Source: Branchiostoma floridae (Eukaryota; Chordata; Leptocardii; Amphioxiformes; Branchiostomatidae). From it: 64,000 nt of DNA. Shown one piece after another: positions 47,076 to 60,036 of the stretch. Below the pieces are notes generated by a model, which worked only from the letters and a program-made list of their open reading frames with translations, ran no database searches and was not told the origin of the DNA. Position 1 is the stretch's first letter. The number at the start of each line of letters is the position of its first letter. The stretch lies in NCBI RefSeq assembly GCF_000003815.2, contig NC_049993.1, positions 14,124,584-14,188,583 of the forward strand, written 5' to 3'. The translations under genes were made by a program, and so were the position numbers.

Positions 47076-50000
47076 CTTTGGAAAACACAAAAGGCATATT
47101 TTCATTATCATTTGACTGATTGATTGTTGCTAAAGCAAAAACGAAAGTTTACGATACCGTGGCAAACTTCTTTTTTTACGTAACTTCACACTTTGTTGTC
47201 TTTATAACCCAATATTCAAAATTATGTAAACGACGTTTAACACCATTCTGATTCAGATTCAGCTTTATTGCAATGGGCTTTAGTATGTGAAATTTGTAGC
47301 AAAATAATGTGCACATAGAGGTCACTAACAGTTACAGTACACATGTGATTAATAAAGTTCAATAATCAATAAAAATTAATTGCATGTAGCATTGCATGTA
47401 GCTAAAATACACGATGACGCCTGTTGTTGAAATGTAGACACGGTACTGAGACATTCATGCGTAAGATAGAATCTACACCGGCGAGGTATTGGGCACGTAG
47501 TATACAAAGTCCCATTTCTTTTGAATTTTCCCTCGGACCCAATCTCATATTATGCCAACCCAGGGATTCGCATGATATGAAGAGAATATCTCGTGACGAG
47601 TTCACTAGAAAATATCTTAACCTTACTCGCCTTTTCCACAAATTGACCATAGACTATTTTATATACCTACCGAGAAACTTCTTACGTTATCCTGTTGGTA
47701 CATCAAGCGAGGATATGTTCCGGGTTAGTCGAGTAATTTGGACTCCGTCTTTGGTCGATATCAGAAACCAAACCTGTTTATTCCACTGATCCAAGGGAGC
47801 GAGAAACGGCGCTGGGGGAGCGGGAATTGTAATTACAAACCAAGATGAGTTTTTCTGTCTACTAAATGGATCCATGGGGTAAAGTAACGTATGGTAAGTA
47901 TGGAGCATAGCCGTTCAGTTGCCAGTTATGTGGATCACTGTAATCTTTTAAGTCCTTCTTTGTGGGAACCAGGGATCGGTTACAAGGTATTTTTAGCACA
48001 GAAAACCAATCCGTAGTAACCGTATCTTCGAAATCATTTAATAAAAGCCTCCAGAGTCATCCAAAGTTACTAAAGTTTTGATACTTAGTGCGGTAGACTG
48101 AGCACATCGTCTTTTGTCTTGGGTGTGATTCTTTTGAAAACTGATCCTGAGCTTTAAAATGCCTTAAATTTCTCGTCCTGCTAAAGAGGGTATTTGTTTA
48201 AGTTCATTGACTTCTTTCTTACTAGACCTTTAGAACATGACTGTACGTAATGAGACAAGAATGTACTGGTGGCTATTCGACAACATAAAGTTTAGTAGAA
48301 CTTTTGTAGATACATCTTATTTTGCTTTGCAACTGTGCAGCAAGGCACAACATGGCGTTTATGTTCTCATACTTTTGAAAAGATTAATTCAATATTACTC
48401 CCAGCCACAAGGTGGCGAACTCACTGCTACCTTTCTGTGATGGAATGATTTGAAAGAGTGCTCAACGAATTTCATAAACAAAAACTAATCGTGTTCTTTG
48501 TTGTCTTTTCATCAGTTATACTTTAACACTTTATGATATTTCAATCATGAAGATAATGGTTATACTTCAAGTAACATTTAGTCACCGTGAGGTCGTGGCG
48601 CGACGCGACCGGAGTATTGTGAAAGGGGGCTGTTTAGGTATAGTTCTTACCTTACCCCGGATGTCTACAAATATCTGGTTAAACATTAAGCTTATAGAGA
48701 AAGCAATTACTGAATCTATTACAAGTTCATAATTTGTGTCGGCGTAGGTAAATTCCGTCTAGTAAACGGCCGTCACCCCACAAAATGGTCGTCATCTTGA
48801 TGTCACTTGATACGATACTGTTGTACATTTGTAATTGACACGTGGCTTTATGTACGTTTTTGTTTTAATCTTTGACCCCCGCCCCGAGATATGACATGCT
48901 CGGATATGGTATAGGCTGGTCAGCAGTATTGCGACGACCGTTCGAAACTGCAACGGCCGTGCATACTATTGTCACATTACCCATTTGGGGCCTGGCCAGG
49001 GGTATAAGGAAAGGGAAAATTATAGTTTATGACAAGAAATGTGCAAAAGTTGTGTTTTCGCAAAATTTTTGACAGGTTCTGTGTTTTGTTGTCTTTTGTA
49101 GCATACTCTTCGTTTCCCCATACCGCCCGGCCGGGCCCCGTATTGGAAATGTGACCCTTGCATAATTACGAGACGGAAGATTGCGTCGGCGTGCGTACCT
49201 TAGAGGTGAGAAGCTGTACGTCTGCCGCCGGCAATGTCGACGCCGAGGAAGCCCCCAACGTCACGTCGGGCTCTCTGCTCCTAATTGGGGAGAGCTCCGA
49301 CAGATCCCCTGGAAATAAGAACACCAGATCTCAATCTACCGGGTACCTTTTGAAGTTCTCTCCATCAAGTACAACCCAACCACATACGGAAAACCTTCAT
49401 ATCCTAGATCAATCTTAAAAGTACAAATTTGCATAGAAGCTCGAGTCTAAAGTTTTCAGCGTCGAAGTTTGAGATAGTGGTAATCCAATTTATTTTTTCA
49501 TGTACATGAATAGGCGACGTGCAAATAGCCTGCGATGAAAGAGAGAGCACTCAAAGCCTCCCCGGCAAGAAAAAGCTATTACGTTCATTAATTAGGTTGG
49601 CTGACTCGACCATATGCTAGCTGTAGACCAGATCGAAGGTAAAATATCCCCGGTAAGGACGGACATTAGGTAAGGTCTATTGCGCTGGAAATGGGGAGCT
49701 ACACGCACACACGCTCGTCATAGTGATGAATCTACCCAAGCATTCATCAAGAACTCAAGACCAAAGCTTGCACCCGACAGTCCGTCTCTCTCGCATCATC
49801 AATTTTGATGATCCCGAGAAGCCTTCCAATAGTATTCAGAAGGTCTGTCTCCTCGTCTTATAGATACAAATACACAAAGGTCAAACTTGTGGGGAAAGTT
49901 TCTGGCGACGACCGATAAGTGTGTGCCACCTCATCTCGTGATGGAGCATAGATTGTGCCTGGTGCATTTTGTGACGAGCGATAAGTTTCTGCTAGGTCAT

Positions 50001-53000
50001 CTGATTTAGACGGACAGAGGGGACTGAAGATTGGGCTTTTGATGTCTAAGACAACCGTAATGAACATCTTTGTGTTCTGTTTTCTCATAATTGGATTTTA
50101 CTGCTGTAAAGGAGGAAGGAGACGTTTTGTGTAGTAGCCCTACTTTGTCGGCCTTGTCTTAAGGAAGAATTAGCTAGCTTTTCGTGTAGGTTTGTATATT
50201 GCACCCTCAACAAGCCGCCCCATGGCTGCATATATCCAAATAAAAAGCCTACGCCTGTGTCGAGTGAGGATATTGTTGCAAATTATTTTTCCTAAGAGCA
50301 CAGCATATTGGTGCATGTAAGGGAATCGTATTCAGTACCTCCAGGCTCTGAGGGCGCGGTCATATAAGTCGTGTGATCATCGTACGGTTTTTATGCCATG
50401 GGATTTTCAAACAGACCGTGACAGAACCCAGCACCGACATGGATCCAAAACAGCATTTTGTGTTTCAAGACATGTGAATGTTGCAGGAGATGTACATTTT
50501 TATCCTTCAAAATGCCCGACGTTAGCGATCGTGCAACCATTGCACGACCTAGGTGACCACGCCCTGAGTCAAAAACAATAACCACACAGCCACCGTGCCA
50601 CTGTCTATCTTCTTCTACCTAGCTGTTGTGTCTTGCTCTTGTCTTTGAAACCTCCCATCAACTAATCCTCTGATAACGACTTCCTTGCTGAAGTATCATA
50701 GCAGTGGTGCTATCTGGTGATGACACCACTCCCTTTACTAGTGGGAGGAAAGACCTCTTGTGGAGGTGATAAATCTTAAGTTCTCTGATTCTCCGCGGGA
50801 TGACCGCCTACATTTAGATGGCAACAGCGTGAGAATCCATCTGGACACTAACGACAGGAGACTTAAGTCCAAGGCAGAAAACTGGTTTTGTTACAGTTGC
50901 CTATTAACAATAAAACACAGCTCTCTGCACCAAAGGCACTAAAGTACAGATGATACTCGTAACGTCGCATGAGGATTCCTAATCCTGTATAAAACGATGC
51001 CAGAGATAATTGATCACTAAGACCTTGGAGTTGTATGGCCGCAGGCGAATACGTAAAAATCGACCTCACAGACCTAGGCTTGGTGACTTTTGACGGATTA
51101 TCGAAAGCGTGTGCTACCATGCGAGTCCTGCTGTTGCCAGTGAATTGAAGCTACAAGGGACAGAAGAATTGATGACCACCACAACGTCGTCCAAAAGGCT
51201 TAACGCTACTTAGTAACAGGGCATGGATCAATGATGCCCCAGTGGTGCGGAACGGTCGACGATGCCAACCAGAGACGGCAATGATGGAGCACCTCAACAA
51301 CGTTTCAGTCCAGTAGCTTCTGTAAACTTTGTAGCGTGGAGGACGCTCCAGCACTTTTCGTCGCATCAATTCTGTTTTCGTTTGAAACGAGGTCCCTAAT
51401 TGCTCACCTTAGAAAGTGATTCTTCCGAATGCTAGAGGAACAACCACAGTCCAGCGTTCCAACTCCTTGCAAGCGAGAACTTTCTTGGAGGACATTCCAC
51501 ATCTTTTCATACCATCAATTTTGTCTGGGTTCTAAAAGAGGTTACTAATTGCGCATCTTAGAAAGTGATTCTTCCGAAGGCTAGGGCTGCAACCTCACTT
51601 CAGCGTTCCGACTCCTCAAATCCATACACTTTACAGCGAGAACTCTCTTGGAGAAACCTCCATATCTTTCCGTCCCATCAATTTTGTCTGGGCTCTAAAA
51701 GAGGTCCCAAACCTTAAGAAGTGATTCTAAATGTACTGCGACGTTCAGGCTCTGCGGATTCCATACACTTTGCAGTGAGAACTTTCTTGGAAGACACTCC
51801 AGGACTTTCCGTCGCATCAATTTTGTTTTAGCTCGAAAAGAAGTCCCTAACTACAGACCTTAGAAGTGGTTCTCCCGAATGCACTCCGACGTTTCAGCTC
51901 CTAGAATCTATAAACTTTGCATCGTGGACTTTCTTTCAGGACACTCCGGAACGCCCGTCGCATCAATTTTGTATCCGCTTGAAATAGGATCCCCTACTGC
52001 ACACCTTAGAAAGTGGTTCCGCCGAAGGCTAGGAGTAAGAATGTATCCCACTGGTGTATTGGTTCATCGGCAATACTAGGTACTGGCAATTGGAAAGCAT
52101 GTGATACGCTTCGGGCCTACAGGTCTTTGTGCTGGTGAACCACCTCTGATTCTGGTGTTTGAAAGCCTAAAGCTAAGGACACAACCCGTCGTACGTGCAG
52201 GCAAAACTTTGTGTGCCATCTGGCTGCCGAATCGCCCCCTGTACGAGCCAGTACGGGCGACGCGCCTGCCCTGTACAGCCTGAACGTATTCAGAAATACT
52301 TGGCCTAAAAAACGTACGGACAAATTGCACGTACGGCGGGTTGTGCTCTTAGCTTTACTCACGTGGGTTAAGTCGCATAACAAGTCACATCATTCAATAG
52401 ACGGTTTCCTCATTCTTTTCCCCATCAATCAATAAAGTTCATCAAACGCCATACAATCACGCCAAAACTCTTGCAATCCAATACAAAACGTTGGCTATAT
52501 TACATTTACATCGTTCCAGCACAACTGTATTCCCCTCGGCGTTCCGTAGATAAAGAAGCAGAGAAAATATTAGTGTTATTAGATTTGCCGTGACAAATAA
52601 CACAATGGTGTGCTGATTTTCTGACTAAGATAACATTTGGAGTTGCAAATGCCCCGCGGATGTTTCATCCTCGTTAACTTTGCAAGCTCAGCATGATGCT
52701 TGAATGGCGTTAGAACACAATGCACGTTTGTAAGCCTTGGGTTGGTCTAAAGGGGCTGGTGTGAATGTATCGCTTGTGACATCTTCACAATAGATATACT
52801 ACTCCGCAAGGCTGCTGGGTATGTTAGGCAATCGTGGCCAAGTCACGAGTGGCGAAGACTTGAAAACAAGTCGCTAATGGCATCTCTTACGAGACTGCAT
52901 TAGCACAAAGAGCCTGTCTGTTCTCTCGACTGGGTACTTTGCACGGTAATTCCAAGTCTTTCAGTTAAATGACAAGCCAGACACAATACACCACCACACA

Positions 53001-56000
53001 AGTACGTATTACCTTACGGGGGTAGTTTTGGGGGTCATCGGAGGACAGCGAAGTGCAATCTAACAGAATATCCGTCAGTGTTTTAGATACCATTTAACCA
53101 GTTAATAGAAAACTTGCCGTCAAACATTTAAGGTGCATTTTAGGAGATACAACTACTGCATGATCCTTACTGAACCATTTGCTATTATAAGTTTTTATAC
53201 TGTTCGATAGTAAAAATGCACATTTTTTTAGGATACAATGTTTTTTTGCTATATAACCATTACTACTATCTTTAACAAAATACGATTTGGGTGCTGTAAA
53301 AGTGGTATCGCACTGCACATGGGGCGCCGGTGCGGCACTGCAGGGTTTGAAAGATTTCTCAACGAATTTCAGAGATAATGAACGAATTTACTTACGTTTT
53401 GTGTATTTTGTCGTCTTCTAAATCATACATTTACGTTTCACGCGATATCTAAATCATTAAAAAGAATCGGCAAAAATAACACAACAGTGCCGCAGTGAAC
53501 GAACCCCGTAGTGCCACACCGGTGCAGTGAGATATCACCTTAAAGGTGTGGTGTCTTCAACAGCATCAGAACTGTACCATTACCCTGTGATTGCGTACCT
53601 ACGGAACTTTCGGGGACCACCTCTACGTAGTTGGACGGGAAGAGGCCGACCTTCCCCCGAAGGTACCCGTACCACCAGCCGGGGTCCTCCCTACTCACAA
53701 TCTCCATGACGTCACCGACCTGCAGCTGCAGTTCGCCCTCCTCGCAGGGGTCGTAGTCGTACAGCGCACGCGCGTAGCACTTCTTTCCTGGAAAATGAGG
53801 GTAGAAATAAGCTCGTGATTCGGGTAAAAGATTCAGATTTAAAAAAAAACCGAAACATTCTTGTTACTTATTTTTTACGTTCGCAATAACAGATGGTTTC
53901 TGACTCAAAAGTTACACATGGACAAGAGGAAATAGACCTGTCCTAACAGTCCATCATAATTAGCAGCGTGTACGACAAAAGGACCGTAGGCTTTGAACCA
54001 CTCGAAGGACCCCTACTCTTTTCGTGCGATGGGTTCTTTAACGCCCAGTCATAGGCTGCATTGATGTTAGCGGTTCGACCAATGGAAGAGTGGCTGCATG
54101 TTTGTTAAATATTTGCATTTTAATGTTTTTATTTTAGATTTCTATACTTTGTTGGAGGTCGGCGGGGTAATAGGGCCGGTCTATTGTGGCCATCCGCCCC
54201 TTACCGGTCTTCTGTACAACGCCATTTTGATGACGCAGGTTGTAACCCGTAAAGTTGCAAGCCAGGCGCCAACTCTTGGACGCACCATATGTCAATCTTG
54301 TACAAAACATATGTACGCCGTCTTGGGACCCAGCGGCAGTCTCCAAGATTTCCTCCAAGATTACCAGACAGTATCGGATTCATACTTAAGTTATCAATCT
54401 TTAAAAGCTCGAGTTAAGAGTAAATCTTTTACCCCCCTATAGGGACTATGCACATCTCACCCTCTGAATCTCGTACCCAATGATGCATTCCCCAAAGGTC
54501 GTCTTGATCCCAGGATAGTGAATGGGTCTAAATTTTCATTGACGTAATCAATGGCCTGAGGTACGTATTCGATGAACCTTCAGAAGGCCCGGGCCAGAAA
54601 TGTAACATTTGTCAAGCACGCTGTACCAAATCGTCCAATCACTTCTGAATATATAGCCAGTCATCAAAAGGATGCTGATTGATACTTTTGGATGGTATTC
54701 CCATATGTATCGATTTTTCAGATGCGAATCCCAATGGGGAAGGAACGATCGGAATATTTCTCTGTCAGGATTGGCACAGAGCAGAAACATATCAAAACTG
54801 CTTGGAACTCCGGATGTCTATTTTCAGTGTAGGACTTTCCCATTCAACATTCAACCTCTTTTCCGTTTAGCCAACGTTGAATCATAGATAATCTACAAGG
54901 GATGACTACTCATTGAATAAGGAACAATCACTACACGAAATCTGATATTTCGTACACATTCGTAAAACATACCCAAACCATACTTTCATGGAAAAAAACG
55001 CAATCTTCACGCTTGATTTAAGACTTGCTGAAAGGTAGGTATTCGTGCAGTGAATTGCAAGGAAATGTGCTGAGAATGAAATGTTTGGCAAGTATTTACG
55101 ATGGTTAAACTTTGAAACTCCTACATTCGTAATAAAAGTATGGGTTGTGCAGATCTGATTTTGTTTGGGAAGATGATGAGTGTAGGTGTGTGTGGGAGGG
55201 AGGTGTTGGGTGCACGTAAGTCGAATGGCAAAGTTTAAATGAAATCCATTGTAAGGTCAAAGTTCAAGGTAGCAAACTGGTAATTCACAAGTTAATTTCA
55301 CATTTTCGGATTTTACTGCCAAAATTATCCGTATCCAGCCAGCAAGAAATGCAACTAGATTCTTCACTATAGCACACTTAGTGGAGTCTTTTCGGATAAT
55401 CATGGAAAACAGCCTGTCTCCTTCGGTTCTCGCTAGATAATATGCAACACAAATCAGAAGTAAAACCAATTCAAGTTGTCTTCTTGGGTTTATTGGAAGG
55501 TCTTACACCGTCCAATCTTTTGTCCAAATCTGTAGTGAGATAATTGAAAAGGGATCGCTACTGTCAGTAGACTGCGTGCAGTATATTAGCCGTTTCCGAC
55601 AGCTTGTCACATCTAGAACGGTGTTTCTATTAGTAGGTTATCTTTTGCTTCTTTCGCTTATGCACTTCTGTGAGGAAGTAATAGGAAAGATTTATGCGCT
55701 GTGATTGCAGGATAGCGTTGTAAGTCTTGGAGGCATGTGCGTTGTCAAGATAGGAACTTCGATGAACAAATCTGTTTGTTTTCGATGAAGATGGCAGGAT
55801 GCAGCTTATTCTTTAAATTGGATGACTTTTGGATTGTGAAAGAGGGTTTTGAGTGGTGATGAATGCTAAATCAACTTTGTATCAACAGGGATACCTAAAA
55901 TCATGCGGGAAAAGGGAAGAATGTATTTTCCAGGAAGTGTTTAATTGGTACCCCTGGGAATGGATGCAGACGTTATGCGACAACGACGTCGCCACGGCTT

Positions 56001-57137
56001 ACAAGCCGACTGGGAAGTGTCTACAATGGACTACTCTTTAATCCCATCTAAACTGCATTAGAGGGGGTATCAGAAATGATCAATCGGCTGGGACAAGGGA
56101 AGTCTGGTACGACTGCCTCGCGCCTGCGGGGTGGACTACACCCCTGCGCCCATCGATCGCTTTCCCGGGAAGATAAATTCCCTATAATGAACCCTTGCCG
56201 ACGAGGATGGAATACCAACTTTGCCAAAATCACACTTAGGATGCAGACGCCCTCAGGGGGTGTGCCCCATTCTTAAGAAAATGCTTTCTACACATTTCCG
56301 AGGGTTAGTCTGAGCGGTCTCTCTGAAATGCTGCTCCTGTAATTCTCTATTGTGAATTCTGGAAGGGAATGCGACACTGCACCAAAAAGGTCTCACGCAC
56401 TTTCAAATTATGACAACTGGGAAATCTGTGAGGGTGACATTTGTGGCTTGACACTGACATTACAAATTTTTCTGATACGTGGCCCGAAAGCATTTTGTTA
56501 CCGACTTCTTTGAGAGGGGGAGGAATTAAACTTAGGACTGAAGAGTTTTCTAAAGGTGGTATGATTTCGTCGTGTAAAATCTCGTAATCCTGATAAATAC
56601 CAATTCTAAACATCACAGCACCCACACATTACAGAAAAGGTGAGATCCTTTAACTTTGTCTTCTACTGTCTTACTTAAAGAAGTCAAACCCAATAAGTAA
56701 CATTTTAGAGTTAGACCTTAGAAGTAGTCGCTTACTATACTGTTTACCATTATTTAGCTATTTTTTGTCACTTGCAATTAACCCAATTTGCAATAAACGT
56801 ATTCTTATATCATGATCAAATTAATCAATAAGTTGTGCTGACATACATCAAATACTGAAAATTGCAGTTTAAGGTCATTGATCTCTACTGTTATGCAGTA
56901 ATGCTTGTCGTTGTAGGAATTGTTGTATGCACGACATGTACATACCATCTTGTCTGTCCTTGCAGACGAGAATTTCGACACATTTGGCGGGAAACAAGCC
57001 AACTTTTCCCTGCACGGATCCAAACCACCAGCCGCCATTTTGGTCGCTCAGCACCTCGATGACGTCATTGGTTTGCAAGGGTAGCTCGTTGTCGTCCTGT
57101 GGGCTGTAGTCGCACAGCGCTCTGGCAAACACTTTCC
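46341..57137 (-). CDS. tandem-SH3 adaptor-like protein, 3' part (4 exons; 5' end not found)
   Basis: Four minus-strand exons join in phase: 56946-57137 (SH3-A, phase 1-1), 53599-53787 (SH3-B, phase 1-1), 49199-49308 (linker, phase 1-0) and 46341-47075 (terminal, phase 0 to stop). Together they encode about 408 residues. SH3 domains bind proline-rich peptides, so a cytoplasmic scaffold or adaptor role is expected. SH3-A and SH3-B match at about half their positions and begin with the same GK..ARAL segment, pointing to exon duplication. The C-terminal 245 residues are Ser/Arg/Asp-rich and probably disordered. I cannot tie the domain order to a named family. More exons, possibly with other domains, are expected upstream of 57137 or beyond the window. 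Linkage of all four exons is inferred from strand, order, splice sites and exact phase agreement. Confidence 0.7.
48455..48525 (+). mobile_element. internal fragment of the AAGGTGGTATCTCAC MITE
   Basis: GAGTGCTCAACGAATTTCAT and the following CTTTGTTGTCTTTT match the interior of the complete copies. Both ends are missing. Confidence 0.4.
49199..49308 (-). CDS. SH3 gene linker exon
   Basis: Acceptor TTCTTATTTCCAG, donor GTACGC. Encodes 36 full codons (DLSELSPIRSREPDVTLGAS then SASTLPAADVQLLTSK). It enters in phase 1, as exon SH3-B leaves, and leaves in phase 0, as the terminal exon requires. GC-rich against its surroundings. No domain; it looks like a disordered linker. Confidence 0.65.
51290..52045. 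repeat. tandem array, 145-155 bp unit, about 5 copies
   Basis: CTTAGAAAGTG(A/G)TTC..CCGAA(T/G)GC recurs at about 51408, 51558, 51714, 51859 and 52004. Each copy also carries GCGAGAACTTTCTTGGA and CGTCGCATCAATTTTGT-like blocks. Lies in the intron between the linker exon and exon SH3-B. Confidence 0.85.
53299..53542. mobile_element. AAGGTGGTATCTCAC MITE, complete copy
   Basis: Left end AAAGTGGTATCGCACTGCAC, right end GTGCAGTGAGATATCACCTT, with inverse GGCGCCGGTGCGGCACTGCA / GCAGTGAACGAACCCCG blocks inside. Its right end is only about 57 bases downstream of the SH3-B splice donor. Confidence 0.85.
53599..53787 (-). CDS. SH3 gene exon encoding SH3-B
   Basis: Acceptor CATTTTCCAG, donor GTACGC, 63 codons, phase 1-1. 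Canonical SH3: ARALYDYDP (ALYDY motif), acidic EEGEL in the RT loop, DPGWWYGYLRGKVGLFPSNY with the groove Trp, Pro and Tyr all present. Confidence 0.9.
56946..57137 (-). CDS. SH3 gene exon encoding SH3-A (atypical groove)
   Basis: Acceptor TACCTCCTAG, donor GTATGT, 64 codons, phase 1-1. SH3 fold signatures ARALCDYSP, acidic DDNEL, GGWWFGSVQGKVGLFP. The Tyr of ALYDY is Cys here, and the Tyr of the usual NYV is also Cys (AKCVEI), so two aromatic groove residues are lost. Possibly a domain with altered or no proline-peptide binding. Confidence 0.88.
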
Positions 57138-57213
57138 CTAGGAGGTACAGACAAGACAACATCAATTAGGTAAACTTTTGCTGGAAGTGCACAAAGCATC
57201 AATCAGTGCACTG

Positions 57214-57602
57214 GAAAACTTTTCCAGGAAGATACAACATTAGGCAGCAAAACTTTTCCTGGAAGATACAACATTAGTCAGCAAAACTTTTCCTGGAAGA
57301 TACAACATTAGTCAGCAAAACTTTTCCTGGAAGATACAACATTAGTCAGCGAAACTTTTTCTGGAAGATACAACATTAGTCAGCGAAACTTTTCCTGGAA
57401 GATACAACATTAGTCAGCGAAACTTTTTCTGGAAGATACAACATTAGTCAGCAAAACTTTTCCTGGAAGATACAACATTAGTCAGCAAAAATTTTCCCGG
57501 GAGATACAACATTAGTCAGCGAAACCTTAACATTAGTCAGCGAAACTTTTCCTGGAAGATACAACATTAGTCAGCGAAACTTTTTTCTGGAAGATACAAA
57601 CC
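57214..57602. repeat. 34-bp minisatellite, about 12 copies, 3'-splice-site-like
   Basis: Unit of 34 bp, mostly 90 percent or more alike; one copy (57521-57541) is internally deleted. On the minus strand each unit contains GCTGACTAATG, a T-rich stretch and CTTCCAGGAAAAG. Degenerate units continue on both sides (57170 and to about 57760). Lies in the intron just upstream of exon SH3-A. Confidence 0.9.
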
Positions 57603-58823
57603 TTTCCTGGAAAACATTGGTCAGTTCCAAGATAAATTTTCCATCGAAGTACGCACAGCATTTGCAACTCCATAGATCAACTTTGCAAAGAAGTGCACAC
57701 AGTATAAGTCAGTCCCCAGTCAAACGTTTCCCGGAGGTACACACAACATCAATACACTCAATAGATTAACTGATTCGTAACTGCAGATACGGAACATATT
57801 TGCTGATAAAGATTAACAACTTTGCAGAAAAGGGGGTATCGTTGGACAACCTATTGATAAAGTCTTCTTTCCCTGAAAATTGAAAAGCAGCAAGACTGGA
57901 GGTTACAAATACTACATGAAAACTGTGATGCATAGTAGTATTAGTTGATCTAGCAACGTTCATTTTTCATAGCCATTGTGAAAGCTTAAACTACGTCAAA
58001 GACCTGTATAGGATTTTTCTTTGGCGACTTTTACTAGCTTTACGATGATATCCCAAGGAGGCGTATTGATTTACTAGATACGATACGAGTTGTTCGGCAG
58101 ACACATCGGAAACTTTACTGCAGACTAAACGCGTATCCTTCCACACCGTCAGCTAAGGGATTTGAGGTGTTCTTGACATTTATTGCTTTTGCCAACCATA
58201 ACCCCCACCAACGTAGAAATTGACGATAACCTAAAACAGGTTACAACCGGAGTTGTCGAAATTTATGATCCCATTTGGCAAATACGTCTGGGAAAATCCG
58301 CATCATCTATCTTGACAGCAGACCTGATGGTCTTGATTTCACCGAAGTTGGAAACGTACTAGAGGTAAAATTGCCTTATCTTGAGTAGTATTCCCGAATT
58401 GCAAGATTCTAATCCAGTGCTTCGTTCACACGGTAGTGCAGTAATCACAACCATAAAACACACCGAGACTGCCTTGAGTGATTCACTGCGGTGGAACTTG
58501 AACCTGGAGTGAATTATAACCACACACAACTTCTCCGAGAGTGAGATTGCTTCGAGATCCATTTGAGGAGAAATTAAGGCTCGATGCTGAACGTCTTCGG
58601 TGGATTAAGCTAGGTATTGGCCCTTTGATGTAGTACGTCATTTGGGGGGGCCATGTAAGACTTCTTTAATGTCGTTATACTAGCAGCATACACGATCAGG
58701 CCTTGGAGGATTTCACCAAGGAATGAACTTTGAGTCTTAGCAATGCGTCACCACTAGAGATTGATATTCCTTCAACAACAAATGTTTCGCACATCACGCC
58801 ATACATACCTCACCGTTACTATG

Positions 58824-59056
58824 AAGGTGGTATCTCACTGCACTTGGGGCACCAGTGCGGCACGGCGGGGTTCGTTCACTGCGGCACTGTTATTTTCGCC
58901 TATCTTTTTTTAGATATTACGTAATACGTAAAAGTATGACTTAGAAGACAACAAAATACACAACACGTAGGAAAATTGGTGTCTAAAATTCGTTGAGTAA
59001 TATTTTGAGCCCCGCAGTGCCGTACCGGTGCCCCAAGTGCAGTGAGATACCTCACC
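58824..59056. mobile_element. AAGGTGGTATCTCAC MITE, complete copy
   Basis: Inverse ends of about 50 bases (GGTGGTATCTCACTGCACTT, GGGGCACC, GCGGCAC.GCGGGG). Interior about 130 bases, AT-rich, with TACGTAATACGTA. No gene between 57760 and 61400 apart from these elements. Confidence 0.85.
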
Positions 59057-59822
59057 ACTGTCGCCTGTTCGCTCAATATCGTTTGTAATTGGTGAGACGT
59101 TGTATGATGATGATGATTAATGTTTTTATTGAGAAAATAAATGGTTTTAAGACATACCCGTAAATCTAACAATGGCAGCCAGCTGGATGGATTGATATCA
59201 GCCTATATCTAATGAAAACCTATTCACAATAGGATGAAATATGATTATGAATATCAAACAATCAAATATTAACAGAAAAATGCCTGTCAAGAGAAAATGT
59301 TCTAAATAATAACGAGTACTTATGACAGTTCATATTACTTTATGTAATATATTACTATATGTAATCATTATAAGGGTAGTGAAGTCAATGCATAACATAA
59401 ATAGAATTGATACATATGTAGTGTGCTTTGATAACGTTAATGTCATAAATTGTTCATCAACCGAGTCATGGTACTGTTTCCATAGCGGCTAGTTGTATAT
59501 CGCTCAATGGTTAAAATGGAACTTTAAACACGTTCTCTCTGGTCTTCGACCTAAAATTTACTATTATTGGATTTGCTGACTGGGTGTGCTTTGAACAATT
59601 GTACCCCAAAATCCCCAACTGAGAACTTTTTCCTGGCAATTATTCTGCACAAGACCTGTTGACTAAAGTTGGGACTTGCGATTAAATCTCTGTCATTTAT
59701 CAAGTAGGCAATGACTGCTTCAAAGCAAACTTTCGAAGGGCTTGAGTTAATGTATTTGTTATTGGAGCTATATTCCACTTAAAAACCTATATTTCTCTCA
59801 ATATTGGCTGTAGTACAATTAC

Positions 59823-60036
59823 GGTGTTATCTCACTGCACTTGGGGCACCATTGTGGCACTGCGGGGTATGAAAGAGTTCAGAGGTAAATTTTCTTACGT
59901 TTATTGTTTTCTAAGTCATACTTGTACGTTTGACTTAATATGTAAGTTATTTAAAAAATCGGCGAAACACAACCGTGCCACAGTGAACGAACCCCGCAGT
60001 GCCACGCCGGTGCCCCAAGTGCAGTGAGATAACACC
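59823..60036. mobile_element. AAGGTGGTATCTCAC MITE, complete copy with matched end change
   Basis: Ends GGTGTTATCTCACTGCAC and GTGCAGTGAGATAACACC are exact inverses. Both carry T/A where the other copies have G/C. Confidence 0.85.

Noticed and set aside
47424-47789. 121-codon plus-strand frame
   Set aside because: Lies in an intron of the minus-strand gene, composition like background, no family recognised.
54098-54442. 114-codon plus-strand frame
   Set aside because: No domain, no splice context, overlapping frames open on the other strand.
57214-57602. CRISPR-like array
   Set aside because: Units are contiguous with no unique spacers, and the genome is eukaryotic; it is a minisatellite.
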